Part shown: piece after piece, positions 50,665 to 60,868 of the stretch
Numbering within the stretch: the stretch's first letter is position 1
Layout: each line of letters opens with the position of its first letter
Position numbers and translations under genes: made by a program
The notes under the pieces: generated by a model
What the model was told of the DNA's origin: nothing
The model's database searches: none
The model's input: the letters and a program-made list of their open reading frames with translations, nothing else
Assembly (NCBI RefSeq): GCF_900110765.1
Contig: NZ_FOEO01000005.1
Location: 145,675 to 209,674 of the forward strand
From: Pseudomonas sp. NFACC02
Lineage (GTDB): Bacteria; Pseudomonadota; Gammaproteobacteria; Pseudomonadales; Pseudomonadaceae
Reading direction: 5' to 3'
DNA length: 64,000 nucleotides

Positions 50665-51558
50665 ATGAATTCCTCTACCGATTCTCACCGTCATGTCATC
50701 GGCATGTGGTTGATGGCCAGCGTGGCGCTGGCGTTCGCCAGTCATGACACGGTGTCCAAAGTGCTGATTCTTGCGCTGCCCGTGATATTCGTGGCCTGGG
50801 CGCGCTACTTGATTCACACCGTGCTGGTGACCAGCGTCATCCTCAGCAACCGCATCAAGAGCGGGGAAAAACAGGTATTTCACACCCAACGTCCTTGGTT
50901 GCATCTGCTCCGGGCGGTGGTGCTGCTGGCCGACAGCCTGACCTTTTTATTCGGCCTCACCCATGTGCCGCTGGCGGAGTCGACAGCGTTGGTGTTTCTC
51001 GCGCCGGCTTTCGTCACGCTCCTGTCGCCCCTGCTGTTCGGCATCAAGGCGGACCGGTTGCAATGGCTGTCGGTGATCGTTGGCTTCGTCGGTGTGCTGG
51101 TGGTGATCGATCCGACGGGTGATGGCTTTTCGCTGTGGATGTTGTTTCCGCTGGCGACAGCATTCTTCTTCGCGTTGTATCAACTGCTGACGCAGCTGGC
51201 GAGCGAGTCCGACAGCCCGTGGGTGTGCAGCTTTTACGTCGGTGTGTTCAGCACTGCATTGTTGAGTCTGATCGTGCCGTTCTACTGGGTGTCGCCCAGT
51301 GCGTCGCAATGGCTGCTGCTGTTGATGCTGGGTGGCATGGGGCTGTCGGCGCACTTCCTGATTTCCAAGGCGTATCAGTACGCGTCGTCCTCCTTGCTCG
51401 CGCCGCTGGGGTACTTGCAGATCGTGTTCGCCACCGGATACGGCATGGTGTTTTTCGACAGTTACCCGGTCATGTCGTCAGTGTTCGGCATGGTGCTGAT
51501 CTGCCTGAGCGGGTTGCTGGTGTACGTCAAGCGCGCATCGAACGCCCTGGCCAACTGA
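50665..51558 (+). CDS. DMT (EamA) family transporter
   Basis: A 297-residue inner-membrane protein with about ten membrane segments in two EamA repeats (start MNSSTDSHRHVIGMWLMASV; GLTHVPLAESTALVFLAPAF near the end of repeat 1; YQYASSSLLAPLGYLQIVFA in repeat 2). ATG 50665 is chosen; GTG 50614 and ATG 50704 are possible. Family members export metabolites such as amino acids. Its end is 12 bases from the convergent second DMT gene. Confidence 0.88.
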   Translation: MNSSTDSHRHVIGMWLMASVALAFASHDTVSKVLILALPVIFVAWARYLIHTVLVTSVILSNRIKSGEKQVFHTQRPWLHLLRAVVLLADSLTFLFGLTHVPLAESTALVFLAPAFVTLLSPLLFGIKADRLQWLSVIVGFVGVLVVIDPTGDGFSLWMLFPLATAFFFALYQLLTQLASESDSPWVCSFYVGVFSTALLSLIVPFYWVSPSASQWLLLLMLGGMGLSAHFLISKAYQYASSSLLAPLGYLQIVFATGYGMVFFDSYPVMSSVFGMVLICLSGLLVYVKRASNALAN

Positions 51559-51570
51559 GCCCGCTCGGGG

Positions 51571-52467
51571 TCATCGGGAAAACCGTCGCGCACCCGCCAC
51601 ACACAGAATCACGGTGACGGTCACTGCCAGCATGCCGAGGCTGACCTGCTCGTGCAGCAGGGTCGCGGCCAGGGCCAGTCCGAAAAACGGTTGCAGCAAT
51701 TGAAGCTGGCCGACGGCGGCAGTGCCGCCCTGTACCAGGCCCCGATACCAGAACACGAACCCGATCAGCATGCTGAACAACGATACGTACCCCAGGCTGA
51801 GCCAGGCGGGCAGCGAAATGTGCGCAAGCGAAGGCGGTAGGGTGAGCGCGGTCAGCGGCAGCATGACAGGCAGTGACAGCACCAGTGCCCAGCAGATTAC
51901 CTGCCATCCGCCCAGTGTCTTCGAGAGTTTCGCACCTTCGGCGTAACCCAGCCCGCACACCAGAATCGCCAGCAGCATCAGCAGGTCGCCGACGGGGGAG
52001 GCCGTCAGCCCCTGCGACACGGCGAAGGCCACTACCACTGCACTCCCCAGTGTCGAAAACACCCAGAACACCGGTCTCGGACGCTCGCCACCTCGCAATA
52101 CAGCAAAGGCGGCAGTGGCCAACGGCAGCAGGCCGACAAACACGATCGAGTGTGACGAGGTTACGTATTGCAGGGCCAAGGCGGTCAGCAGGGGAAAGCC
52201 GACCACCACGCCCAGGGCGACAATGAACAAGGGCAGCAGTTGAGACCTCTCAGGGCGTTTCTGTTTCAGCAACAGGAGGATGCACAGTGCCGTGGCGCCT
52301 GCGATGGAGGCTCGGGCCACGGTGAGAAAGACCGGCGCAAACTCCAGTACCGCGATGCGGGTTGCCGGCAGCGAACCACTGAAGATGATCACGCCGATCA
52401 GTCCGTTGAGCCATCCACTGGATGCCTTTTCGGTGTTGCGGTGCTGCAGGGGCGATGCCTGTTCCAT
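51571..52467 (-). CDS. DMT (EamA) family transporter next to a MocR regulator
   Basis: A 298-residue protein with ten predicted membrane segments (start MEQASPLQHRNTEKASSGWL; GVVVGFPLLTALALQYVTSS; LQPFFGLALAATLLHEQVSL). The upstream in-frame extension is not membrane-like, so ATG 52467 is used. It diverges from the MocR gene at 52585, with 117 bases between, including a palindrome. MocR genes often regulate a divergent transporter, so this exporter is the likely target. Confidence 0.88.
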   Translation of the reverse strand: MEQASPLQHRNTEKASSGWLNGLIGVIIFSGSLPATRIAVLEFAPVFLTVARASIAGATALCILLLLKQKRPERSQLLPLFIVALGVVVGFPLLTALALQYVTSSHSIVFVGLLPLATAAFAVLRGGERPRPVFWVFSTLGSAVVVAFAVSQGLTASPVGDLLMLLAILVCGLGYAEGAKLSKTLGGWQVICWALVLSLPVMLPLTALTLPPSLAHISLPAWLSLGYVSLFSMLIGFVFWYRGLVQGGTAAVGQLQLLQPFFGLALAATLLHEQVSLGMLAVTVTVILCVAGARRFSR

Positions 52468-52563
52468 GTGCGACGGACTCGATGATGACCGGTACACGAG
52501 GTGCGATGAATGTCGCGTTCGCTGAAGCGGTCGGTTGTGCGAGCCAATCCTAGGGCGCAGAAT

Positions 52564-52587
52564 CATGACAATCAAAAAATTGTCATG
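52564..52587. promoter_or_regulatory. Palindromic operator overlapping the MocR start codon
   Basis: CATGACAAT and ATTGTCATG are perfect 9-bp inverted copies with the 6-base spacer caaaaa. The right arm contains the ATG used for the MocR gene. The location between divergent MocR and transporter genes suggests an operator for autoregulation or for the transporter. Confidence 0.6.
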
Positions 52588-53934
52588 GATACACCACGTA
52601 TGCCTCGGGCCCGCTACAAATCCATCGTCGATCACTTCGCGAGTGAAATCGCGTCCGGTGCGTTACCGCCCGGTACGCGTTTACCCACTCATCGGCAGCT
52701 CGCCGAACAGCAGGGGCTGGCGCTGGTGACGGCGTCCAGGGTTTACGCCGAGCTGGAGGCGATGGGCCTGGTCAGCGGTGAAACCGGGCGGGGAACGTTT
52801 GTCCGGGAAATCGCCCTGCCGCTCAGCCACGGCGTTGATCAACAGGCCACGACCGCGGGCATGCTGGACCTCAACTTCAACTACCCGGCGTTGCCCGGGC
52901 AGGCTGAGTTATTGCGTGGCGGCTTGCGGCAGTTGGCATTGTCCGGCGATCTGGAAGCGTTGTTGCGCTATCAACCCCACGCCGGACGAGGGCATGAGCG
53001 CGCGTGCATTGCCCGGCATCTGGCTGACCGAGGGTTGACGGTCGAACCCGAGGAGCTGTTGATCGTCAGCGGCGCGCAGCACGGCCTGGCCACCGCAGTG
53101 ATGGCGTTGCTGAAACCGGGGGATGTGGTGGCGGTCGATGCGCTGACGTATTCCGGTTTCAAGGTCATCGCCGAGGCGTATCGGCTGGAACTGGTGCCGA
53201 TACCGCTGACAGAACATGGCCCGGATCTGGCGGGGCTGGAGACGCTGTGTCACAAGCGACGGATCAAGGCCGTCTACACGATGCCGACTTTGCACAACCC
53301 CATGGGCTGGGTAATGGATTTGCCATGGCGCGAGCGTCTGGTCGGGATCGCGCGGGCTCACGGCTTGATGCTGATCGAAGACGCAGCTTACGCCTTCCTC
53401 GCCGACAGACCGCCAGCGCCCCTGAAGGCGTTGGCGCCGGAGCTCACGGTGTATGTATCAGGCTTCTCCAAGAACATCGCCACCGGTTTGCGAGTGGGGT
53501 ATGTGGTCGCGCCACTGCAATGGGTGCCTGCCATGGAGCGGGCGATCAGGGCGACGACCTGGAACACGGCGGGTGTCATGACGGCGCTGGTGTGTGGCTG
53601 GATCGAGGACGGCACCGTCGCCAGGCTGGAAGCGCAGAAGCGCGACGATGCCCGGTATCGCCAGAAGCTGGCCACGAAGGCGCTGGCAGGTCTGGGGTTT
53701 ATCCGCCATCCAGCCTCGTATTTTCTGTGGTTGCCGTTGCCTGAGGAGGTACGTGCCGATCAGGTGGCGGTTGCGCTTCTGTCGGAGAATATCGCTGTGT
53801 CGACCGCTGAGCCGTTCTCGATTTCCAGCCCGGTGCCCCATGCCCTTCGTCTGGCCTTGGGTTCTCTCGAGCCGGACGCGTTAGTGGAGGCATTGCATAA
53901 AGTTCGCCAGGTCATCGGCAACTTTGCCTGGTGA
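52585..53934 (+). CDS. MocR-type transcriptional regulator (GntR plus aminotransferase)
   Basis: A 449-residue protein. Residues about 8-75 are a GntR winged helix (YKSIVDHFASEIASGALPPG, LPTHRQLAEQQGLALVTASR); residues about 100-440 are a class I aminotransferase-like PLP domain with SGAQHGL, DALTYSGFKV, TLHNPMGWVM, and the PLP Lys in YVSGFSKNIATGLRVGYV. MocR proteins use PLP as a cofactor to sense small molecules. ATG 52600 (MPRARYKS) is an alternative start. Confidence 0.92.
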   Translation: MDTPRMPRARYKSIVDHFASEIASGALPPGTRLPTHRQLAEQQGLALVTASRVYAELEAMGLVSGETGRGTFVREIALPLSHGVDQQATTAGMLDLNFNYPALPGQAELLRGGLRQLALSGDLEALLRYQPHAGRGHERACIARHLADRGLTVEPEELLIVSGAQHGLATAVMALLKPGDVVAVDALTYSGFKVIAEAYRLELVPIPLTEHGPDLAGLETLCHKRRIKAVYTMPTLHNPMGWVMDLPWRERLVGIARAHGLMLIEDAAYAFLADRPPAPLKALAPELTVYVSGFSKNIATGLRVGYVVAPLQWVPAMERAIRATTWNTAGVMTALVCGWIEDGTVARLEAQKRDDARYRQKLATKALAGLGFIRHPASYFLWLPLPEEVRADQVAVALLSENIAVSTAEPFSISSPVPHALRLALGSLEPDALVEALHKVRQVIGNFAW

Positions 53935-54110
53935 GTTAGTCTGGATAAGTCTATTGAAAAGTTGTTTTATTCAGGAAAACGTAAAGGACTTTCTCTGTTC
54001 AGATACCATTCGTGAAATCGATAGTTAACATTAAGGATTGAGAGTTCTTTTTTTCCAGCAAAGGAGGAGGATAGAGCCATACCGAACTGGCTTCAGAAGG
54101 ATGTACCGCG

Positions 54111-54794
54111 ATGAGAATTTCAACCTTGCTGACTCTTGTCGCTGTACTGGCAGGTGGCGCCGCTGCCACCGTTCCGGCCTACGCTTCCGACTACGTTTCC
54201 AAAGAGCAGGCATGCCATTTCCTGCCCATGGCGGACAGCACGTTCGCCTTGAAGCACACGCAGTCTGTCGGTGTTCTTTACAGTGAAAACACGGTCGCCA
54301 CCCTTGAGTACCTTGAGCGCTACCATGCCGTGGCGTTGAAAGGGGTCAGGAACGGCGCACTGGACTCTCGTATTCGCAACGCTTTCGTCAACAGCTCTGA
54401 TCCCAAGTTGGCCATTGAGTGGTTGCACGGTTCGCTGGAAAAGGAATTTGCCTCGGTCACGCTTTACGACAACCTTGATGCGTTGATGCAGGCGCGTCCC
54501 GATGTGGTGGTGATGCTCGACACCTACAGCCAGTTGGTGACCCAACGTAACAGTCAGGTCGAGGCGCGGTTTATCGCCAAGTTCTACGACTCGAATCTGC
54601 AGTACATTGGCAAGGCGGAAGGCACAGGGGAGAAGGCGCTGACATCGGTCTGGGTACATGACAAGGCTGCGCCGGAAATCGCCGCTCAGATCGATTCGCA
54701 ACGTGATCTGCAGATCAATGCCCTGAAACAGTTCGACCTGTCGCTTAAAGCGCTGGTGAACTCGGGTGAGGTGGCTCAAGTTGCGGGTAACTGA
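54111..54794 (+). CDS. Exported protein of unknown function
   Basis: A 227-residue protein with a signal peptide (MRISTLLTLVAVLAGGAAAT, cleavage probably after AYA near residue 25). The mature part is mixed alpha/beta (QACHFLPMADSTFALKHTQS, LDALMQARPDVVVMLDTYSQ, RFIAKFYDSNLQYIGKAEGT). It has one mature Cys. An aaaggagg site lies upstream. I recognise no family. It is followed by its own weak terminator. Confidence 0.75.
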   Translation: MRISTLLTLVAVLAGGAAATVPAYASDYVSKEQACHFLPMADSTFALKHTQSVGVLYSENTVATLEYLERYHAVALKGVRNGALDSRIRNAFVNSSDPKLAIEWLHGSLEKEFASVTLYDNLDALMQARPDVVVMLDTYSQLVTQRNSQVEARFIAKFYDSNLQYIGKAEGTGEKALTSVWVHDKAAPEIAAQIDSQRDLQINALKQFDLSLKALVNSGEVAQVAGN

Positions 54795-55106
54795 CCTTCT
54801 GCTGAATAAAGAACCGCTGGTCTTAACGACGGCGGTTTTTTTGTCTGTGTGATCCGGCCTGTTCATCAAAGATTGGGTTCAACCTCCCGGGTCACCGAAA
54901 ATCCCGGTGGGAGTGAGCCTGGTCTGGGCGGTGTTCCGACGAATGCGGTGGTTCTGCACCATCAACAGTGACTGACACGCCGCATGCGCGAACGTCCCTG
55001 GGCCACGCTGAGACTGTCCACAGACAGACGGGCTCTGGAACTATCATGTCCGGCGCACGCCCTAAACTGGCGAATGCTCAAGTCGCCGCTACAAAGGGGG
55101 CTGCCC
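54795..55106. other. Intergenic region
   Basis: About 310 bases with the terminator at 54812-54843 and nothing else that I can support; the forward frames before GTG 55107 lack a ribosome binding site and protein-like composition. Confidence 0.5.
54812..54843 (+). terminator. Weak intrinsic terminator after the exported protein gene
   Basis: AACCGC (54812-54817) and GCGGTT (54832-54837) pair across a 14-base loop, followed by seven T. The long loop makes it weaker than usual. Confidence 0.55.
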
Positions 55107-55517
55107 GTGAACAAGCAGGAACTCAGCGATCGCTATCGCGGTTATATCGACTGTCTCAATCGTCAGGACTGGCCCGCGCTGGGTGAGTTTGTCGATCAGG
55201 ACGTTCATTACAACGGTCAACGCATCGGCCTATCCGGCTATCGGACGATGCTCGAGAACGATTTTCGAGCGATCCCGGACCTTCGATTCAATATTGACCT
55301 GCTGATCAGCGATCCACCGCACGTGGCCGCGCGGCTGTGTTTCGACTGCACCCCGGCAGGAGAACTGTTCGGCCTGCCGATCAACGGACGCCGCGTCCAG
55401 TTTACGGAAAACGTGTTCTACATGTTCCGGCAGGGGCGGGTTTACAACGTCTACTCGGTCATCGACAAGGCCGCCATCGCATCGCAGCGTGTTCCTGCGG
55501 AGTCAAATGACGGCTAG
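55107..55517 (+). CDS. SnoaL-like / ester cyclase family protein
   Basis: A 136-residue protein of the SnoaL-like (NTF2-fold) family. GTG 55107 follows aaaggggg and begins VNKQELSDRYRGYIDCLNRQ. The fold signature is a helical start, then DVHYNGQRIGLSGYRTMLEN, ARLCFDCTPAGELFGLP and RVQFTENVFYMFRQGRVYNV. Some members cyclise polyketides; most have no known substrate, and this one cannot be assigned. Confidence 0.82.
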   Translation: MNKQELSDRYRGYIDCLNRQDWPALGEFVDQDVHYNGQRIGLSGYRTMLENDFRAIPDLRFNIDLLISDPPHVAARLCFDCTPAGELFGLPINGRRVQFTENVFYMFRQGRVYNVYSVIDKAAIASQRVPAESNDG

Positions 55518-55638
55518 CCCCTGCATAAACAGCCGGTTACGATAGCCATTCGCAATCATTGGCCGGTACGACGAGGCGTTTCGTCGATCGAGCCTGAGGC
55601 GCTGCCTATCGTTTTTCCCGGTGTATTCAGGTGTCCGC

Positions 55639-57837
55639 ATGCCCACATTCACGCCCACGCTGACCGGCTGGGTCGCTACCCGTCGAAGTCGACAGCTGAT
55701 TCTGCGCCTTTTCCCGGCGTTGGGTGCGCTGCTTTTGCTGATCGGCCTGGGCGGCTACCTGCTGGTCAAGAATGCGCTCAGTCAGGACCTGGATGTGCAG
55801 CAGCGTTCGCGCATATTCATCTCGCGCACCCTGGAGCAGGTGCGTAACGAGGTCGGGCGCAACATCATCAATTACGCCAAGTGGGGCGAAGCGTACAAAC
55901 ACCTGCACATCACCGTGGACAAGACCTGGGCCGACGACCAGCGCAACGTCGGACCCATCCCGTACGAGCTGTATGGCTACAACGGTGTGCTGGTCATCAA
56001 TGCCCAGGACCGCACGGTGTACGCGGTCATCGACGGCAAGCCCTCGATGATGCAGGCCAGTGACTGGCTGGAAGGGGACTTGAGCGGGTTGATCGCCGAC
56101 GCCCGGCAATCGACGCAGGAGAACGACGGTGTCGTGCGTGCTCTCAGGGTCGGTGGGCAGCCAGCGCTGGTCGCCGCCGCGACCATCAGCCCGGGTTGGG
56201 ACCCGCTGATCCAGCCGGTGCCCGGACCGGCTTCGGTCATGATGTTCGTTATGGTGCTCGACACCGACAAGCTCGCCCATTTAAGTGAAACCTATGGATT
56301 GCCGACCATTTCCGTCGCCCCGGGGCCGCACCCCGACGGCGATTCGATGCCCTTGCTGGGGTCGGACATTCAGTTGAGCTGGATGCCGCCCAGGCCTGGC
56401 ATGGACCTGCTGCGCCAGACGTTGCCCCTGTTCACCGCCGGTGTCCTGGCGCTGGCGATCGTGTTGACCATGCTGGTGCGATATGCGCTGACATCAGCGC
56501 GGCAGATCGACGCGCAGTTCGATGCCTTGCACGTCAGTCAGAAAGAACTCACGCAACTGTCGCTGCACGATTCGCTCACTGGATTACCCAACCGCTTTCG
56601 GCTTCATCAGTTTCTCAGCGAGCATCTGAACCGTGCCGTCACGTCGCCCCTCGCGGTATTGAGCCTGGACCTGGACCGCTTCAAGCCCATCAACGACGCG
56701 CTGGGTCACGCCTTTGGCGACCGGGTCTTGCAGGAGGTCGCCAAACGGCTTCTGCGCCATGTGCCTCCGGACAGCATGGTCGCGCGTCTGGGCGGCGATG
56801 AGTTCATCGTGGTGCGGCTCGGCCGTTTCGATCAGGCTGAAGTCGGGGCGTTGTGCGCAGCGCTGGTCGACGATCTGTGCCAGCCATTCGATCTGGACAC
56901 GCAAACGGTGTTCATCGGCACCAGCATCGGCATCGCGCTGGCGCCGGTTCACGCGCGCACGCCCGCCGAACTGCTGAGAATGAGCGACATCGCGCTCTAT
57001 CAGGCCAAGGCGGCGGGGCGCAACACCTGGCGATTTTATGTCGAGGGCATGAATGCTCACCTGTTGGCGCGCCAGCAACTTGAGCAGGAACTGCGTCAAG
57101 CGTTAGCCGATGAGCAACTGCGCCTTCACTATCAACCCCGCTACACGACCGTGACCGGTTCGCTGCGCAGCTTCGAGGCACTGGTGCGCTGGCAACATCC
57201 CGAGCGCGGTCTGTTGCCGCCCGACACCTTCATTCCACTGGCCGAGGAAACCGGCCTGATTCATCCGCTGGGGCGCTGGGTGCTGGATCATGCCTGTCGC
57301 GAGGCCATGAACTGGCCCAGTGAGATCGGACTGTCGGTCAACCTGTCGCCCGGTCAACTGGCGGAAAACGAGGACGTGGTGGCTGCCGTCAGCAACGCCC
57401 TGCACAGCAGCGGGTTGCCTGCGAGTCGTCTGGAACTGGAAATCACTGAGCGGGTCCTGCTTGACCACGCCCACAGCGCGCTGAAAACCCTTACTGCCTT
57501 GAGGGCGTTGGGCGTCCGTCTAAGTCTTGATGACTTCGGCACCGGCTTTTCGTCGTTGGCTTACCTGCGCAAGTACCCGCTGGACGGGATCAAGATTGAT
57601 CGCAGTTTCATCTCGCACCTGGCCGAGCGCGGTAACGATCAGGCGATCGTTCAGGCCATGATCGGCCTGGGGCGCTCGCTGGGGATGACGGTGACCGCCG
57701 AAGGGGTGGAAACGCGAGAGCAACTCGAGTGCCTGCTGCGCCATCCGTGCGATGAGGTACAGGGTTTTCACTTCAGTAAAGCGCTGCCGGCTGATCAGTT
57801 GGGGCCACTCTTCGCCAGCGCCGCGGGCGGTGATTAA
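55639..57837 (+). CDS. CHASE4-GGDEF-EAL c-di-GMP protein
   Basis: A 732-residue membrane protein from ATG 55639. Two membrane segments (about 20-40 and 265-290) enclose a periplasmic CHASE4-type sensor ([20 protein letters not shown]). The GGDEF domain (about 310-470) has [12 protein letters not shown] and [11 protein letters not shown] see no standard inhibitory RxxD site before it. The EAL domain (about 485-725) has [27 protein letters not shown] and [10 protein letters not shown]. Both catalytic cores look intact, so it could make or degrade c-di-GMP. It ends in a 4-base overlap with the convergent Nudix gene. Confidence 0.93.
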   Translation: MPTFTPTLTGWVATRRSRQLILRLFPALGALLLLIGLGGYLLVKNALSQDLDVQQRSRIFISRTLEQVRNEVGRNIINYAKWGEAYKHLHITVDKTWADDQRNVGPIPYELYGYNGVLVINAQDRTVYAVIDGKPSMMQASDWLEGDLSGLIADARQSTQENDGVVRALRVGGQPALVAAATISPGWDPLIQPVPGPASVMMFVMVLDTDKLAHLSETYGLPTISVAPGPHPDGDSMPLLGSDIQLSWMPPRPGMDLLRQTLPLFTAGVLALAIVLTMLVRYALTSARQIDAQFDALHVSQKELTQLSLHDSLTGLPNRFRLHQFLSEHLNRAVTSPLAVLSLDLDRFKPINDALGHAFGDRVLQEVAKRLLRHVPPDSMVARLGGDEFIVVRLGRFDQAEVGALCAALVDDLCQPFDLDTQTVFIGTSIGIALAPVHARTPAELLRMSDIALYQAKAAGRNTWRFYVEGMNAHLLARQQLEQELRQALADEQLRLHYQPRYTTVTGSLRSFEALVRWQHPERGLLPPDTFIPLAEETGLIHPLGRWVLDHACREAMNWPSEIGLSVNLSPGQLAENEDVVAAVSNALHSSGLPASRLELEITERVLLDHAHSALKTLTALRALGVRLSLDDFGTGFSSLAYLRKYPLDGIKIDRSFISHLAERGNDQAIVQAMIGLGRSLGMTVTAEGVETREQLECLLRHPCDEVQGFHFSKALPADQLGPLFASAAGGD

Positions 57838-58295
57838 GACCGGGTCTGACGCGCGGCGGATCGTGCTTCGTCGGCCAGAAATTCGCGCAGCCGTTGCTGC
57901 AGATGGGGAATGGCCTGGTCCATCGCCAGGAAGGCGCTCACGCTCTTGATTTCCCAACGCTCCCCCTCGTCGCCAAATATCACTCGCTCGAAGGTTCCAG
58001 CCGGTACCTGGGCGACGAAGAACCAGGTGTCGAGACCGTTCATGCCCTGGCCGGGGTACACCCGTTTCCAGACGATCCAGCCCGGATCGAGTAGCAGACC
58101 GAACTCTTCGTGGGTTTCTCTCAGCGCGCATTGCTCGGCGGTCTCTTCGCCTTCCCGGCCACCCCCGGGCAGGTCCCACAGCCCGGGCCAGGGGATGGTG
58201 GCTTTGTCATCTCGCAGGTAGGTCAGCAGATGGCCTTCACACAACACGGCGATTTTGGCCCCGGAAAAGGGCGGGAGGGAGAGGGGCGCGGGCAT
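57834..58295 (-). CDS. Nudix hydrolase
   Basis: A 153-residue Nudix protein from ATG 58295 ([20 protein letters not shown]). The Nudix box [23 protein letters not shown] (G-x5-E-x7-RE-x2-EE-x-G) is complete. It hydrolyses nucleoside diphosphate-linked compounds; the substrate is unknown. It converges on, and overlaps by 4 bases, the GGDEF-EAL gene. Confidence 0.92.
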   Translation of the reverse strand: MPAPLSLPPFSGAKIAVLCEGHLLTYLRDDKATIPWPGLWDLPGGGREGEETAEQCALRETHEEFGLLLDPGWIVWKRVYPGQGMNGLDTWFFVAQVPAGTFERVIFGDEGERWEIKSVSAFLAMDQAIPHLQQRLREFLADEARSAARQTRS

Positions 58296-58499
58296 GTGAT
58301 CAATTGACCTCAAGGTGGCGATGGGAACAAAACGGCTTCGACGGCAGGCACTGAAATGTCACTTGAGGGGCGGCACGGTAAACACATACCCTGAACCGCT
58401 CTCACTCATGCCCGGTCTCATCATGACCCACAGTGTCGTCTCGCTGCGATGTCTGTGACGCAATGACTGACCATAATGGCCCACAAAGAGGTTCGTTTC

Positions 58500-59339
58500 G
58501 TGACTAAAGCAGCTTATGTCCCGCCAAAAGTCTGGAAAAACGAGGCCGCGTCCGGCGGCCAGTTTTCAAGCATCAACCGCCCCGTGGCCGGCCCCACTCA
58601 TGAAAAGGTATTGCCTGTCGGCGAGCACGCCTTGCAGCTCTATTCGCTCGCCACGCCGAACGGTGTCAAGGTCACCATCATGCTCGAGGAGCTGCTGGCG
58701 CTAGGGCACAAGGACGCTGAGTACGATGCGTGGTTGATTCGCATCGGTGAAGGCGACCAGTTTTCCAGCGGCTTCGTTGACATCAACCCCAACTCCAAGA
58801 TTCCTGCGTTGATGGACCACAGCGCCACGCCGCCGATTCGTGTGTTCGAGTCCGGCTCGATCCTGTTGTACCTCGCCGAAAAGTTTGGCGAATTTCTGCC
58901 GACCGACCTGGCCGGGCGTACTGAAACCCTGAACTGGTTGTTCTGGCAAATGGGCGCGGCGCCGTACCTAGGGGGCGGGTTCGGGCATTTCTATGCGTAC
59001 GCGCCGGAGAAGATTGAGTACGCGATCAACCGTTTCACCATGGAAGCCAAGCGACAGTTGGACGTGCTGGATCGTCGCTTGAGCGAGAGCCCATACATGG
59101 CAGGCGACACCTTCACCATCGCCGACATTGCGATCTGGTCCTGGTATGGCCAGCTTGCCCTTGGCAACGTCTATTCAGCGGCCGAATTTCTGGCGACCGA
59201 GGAATACACCCACGTGCAGCGCTGGGCGAAAGAAATTGCCAAACGCCCCGCCGTGATCCGTGGCCTGCGGGTGAACCGGACCTGGGGCGATGAAGACAAA
59301 CAGGTGCCAGAGCGGCATTCCGCGTCGGACATCAGCTGA
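58500..59339 (+). CDS. yghU: YghU, glutathione transferase-like disulfide reductase
   Basis: A 279-residue GST-family protein very similar to E. coli YghU, a glutathione-dependent disulfide-bond reductase. It matches along nearly its whole length (INRPVAGPTHEKVLPVGEHA, IRIGEGDQFSSGFVDINPNS, FESGSILLYLAEKFGEFLPT). GTG 58500 is chosen because aaagagg lies 8 bases upstream; ATG 58476 is possible. It ends in ERHSASDIS, as expected for the family. Confidence 0.93.
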   Translation: MTKAAYVPPKVWKNEAASGGQFSSINRPVAGPTHEKVLPVGEHALQLYSLATPNGVKVTIMLEELLALGHKDAEYDAWLIRIGEGDQFSSGFVDINPNSKIPALMDHSATPPIRVFESGSILLYLAEKFGEFLPTDLAGRTETLNWLFWQMGAAPYLGGGFGHFYAYAPEKIEYAINRFTMEAKRQLDVLDRRLSESPYMAGDTFTIADIAIWSWYGQLALGNVYSAAEFLATEEYTHVQRWAKEIAKRPAVIRGLRVNRTWGDEDKQVPERHSASDIS

Positions 59340-60241
59340 GTGAAGCGGGGTCTAGGGTTAAGCTTCGATGTCACTGATGACCCCATTCGCCACTGTCGTA
59401 ATCTCCAGCAGTTCCCACAGGTCTGAGGGCTGCCGCAAGCCTTGGGAACGTTGAATCACCTGTTTTCGGAAACGCCGCATTACCTGTGGGAGATTCTATG
59501 GTTCTCGAACCGGTGGTGTCGGTCCGGTTTCGAGAGTCGCGACGCCTGCCAGCATGCGCCACATCCCGGATGACGCGGAGCGTCATTGAATGTGTTACCA
59601 CGCGGAGCGTCGTAACAATCAGCTTGCTCGCGATGGGAGTGAGCCAGTTTCATCAAAGGTGAATGACAAACCGCATTCGTCAGCAAGCTGACTCCCGCAG
59701 GTTCTATGTTTATCCAACGATTTCGGTATTGAATCTAACAGCGCAAAGCGCGCTATGGCTTTTGATCTTCATACCGCAGCAGGCCAGACACCACAAAGCG
59801 CGACTTGGGTGCAGGCCAAACGCAGACGACGCGCAGTGGGACGAGCGGCATGGATGCCGCGAGAGCGCCGTCAGGACATGGATGTCCGTTCGGCGCGGGC
59901 CCACGGAGTGTCGTCGGAGTGCGGGTACCCGACGCAGGAGGGCCAAGCCGGGAGCCTGACACTTGGCTGCCTCTTGAAACAAAGAGGGGTGTCCTTTCAA
60001 GTAACTCGCCGAAGGCGGAACAGTTTGGCCGTTAGGACAAACCACACCGTCAGCGTCAGCGTCACCCAACTAGTGGAAATGCGCACCATACAAGCCATCG
60101 GAGGTTACGACGGCCGCGAACGCGGTGGGTCAGGGGCAAATGAATGTGCTGATCCACCGCATTCGTCGGAATGCCGCCCAGACCACGCTCGCTCCCGGAA
60201 GAGGATGGGTCAGCCGCAAGGGAAAGCGGCTATCTCCGCCG
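59340..60241. other. Gene-poor region with repeats
   Basis: About 900 bases without a convincing gene. It contains short REP-like inverted pieces (for example gttcccacagg and cctgtgggag at 59410-59495) and the second copy of the 230-bp repeat (59784-60020). Open frames within the repeat do not look like real proteins. Confidence 0.55.
59784..60020. repeat. Dispersed structured repeat, copy B
   Basis: About 237 bases, same orientation as copy A (48847-49076). Hairpins are GCGGCA/TGCCGC (59845-59860) and GGACA/TGTCC (59874-59887); the second replaces the G-C pair of copy A by A-T on both sides. The 3' part differs in sequence but again forms stems: GACAC with GTGTC, CCTCTT with AAGAGG, and CGCC with GGCG. 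Function is unknown. Confidence 0.8.
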
Positions 60242-60595
60242 TCAGCTTCTAAGATCAGTGCGCTTGTCGCCGGACGGCACTTTGTCCTTTTCATCCGGAA
60301 GAAACTCGCCCTCCAGTTGCAGTTCGCCAATGCGTGCGTCCAGCGCCTGCTTGACGTGGCTGACGGCTGGCTGGTCATGCAGATCATCAACGAGCAGCCA
60401 CAAGCGGGGCAGGTTCTGAAAATACACGTCGTCGATTTCGACGTCCCGGGTCAGCTCACGGTCGGCCCGCCAGAGGCACACGCGTTGCGCGGTTTCCGGG
60501 TCCTGAGGCCAACGCTCCGAGGTTGTCAGCCAGACCTCGTGATAATCCTGCAGATCGATCTCTTCAAGCTTTTCCAGCGCAATAAATGTATTCAC
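60242..60595 (-). CDS. Conserved-looking protein of unknown function
   Basis: A 117-residue acidic protein from GTG 60595 with aaggtg upstream. It begins VNTFIALEKLEEIDLQDYHE and has an ordered core (RVCLWRADRELTRDVEIDDV, FQNLPRLWLLVDDLHDQPAV) and a charged tail. It has no membrane or signal segments. The family is not recognised. Confidence 0.75.
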   Translation of the reverse strand: MNTFIALEKLEEIDLQDYHEVWLTTSERWPQDPETAQRVCLWRADRELTRDVEIDDVYFQNLPRLWLLVDDLHDQPAVSHVKQALDARIGELQLEGEFLPDEKDKVPSGDKRTDLRS

Positions 60596-60868
60596 CGTGT
60601 CACCTTTCAGCGAGTGGATTCCTTAAGCACAGCGTCGCGCTCCGTGCCTGCCCCCCAGCATCAGCAGCGTTCCTGAGGCGTACAGGGTATAGGGCCGGAT
60701 TTCTGCTTATGAGTTCCATGAATGTGCCGTTCGTCAGTCGTTCGATGATCGATCTGCCAGCACGCCGGTGCAGCGCCTGCCGACAGTGGGTGTCCGATGA
60801 AAACGAGACTTCCGGCTGAAAAGCCGGATAATGGCCGCCAAATCGTTTTCTCGTTTCGGTAATCCCCC

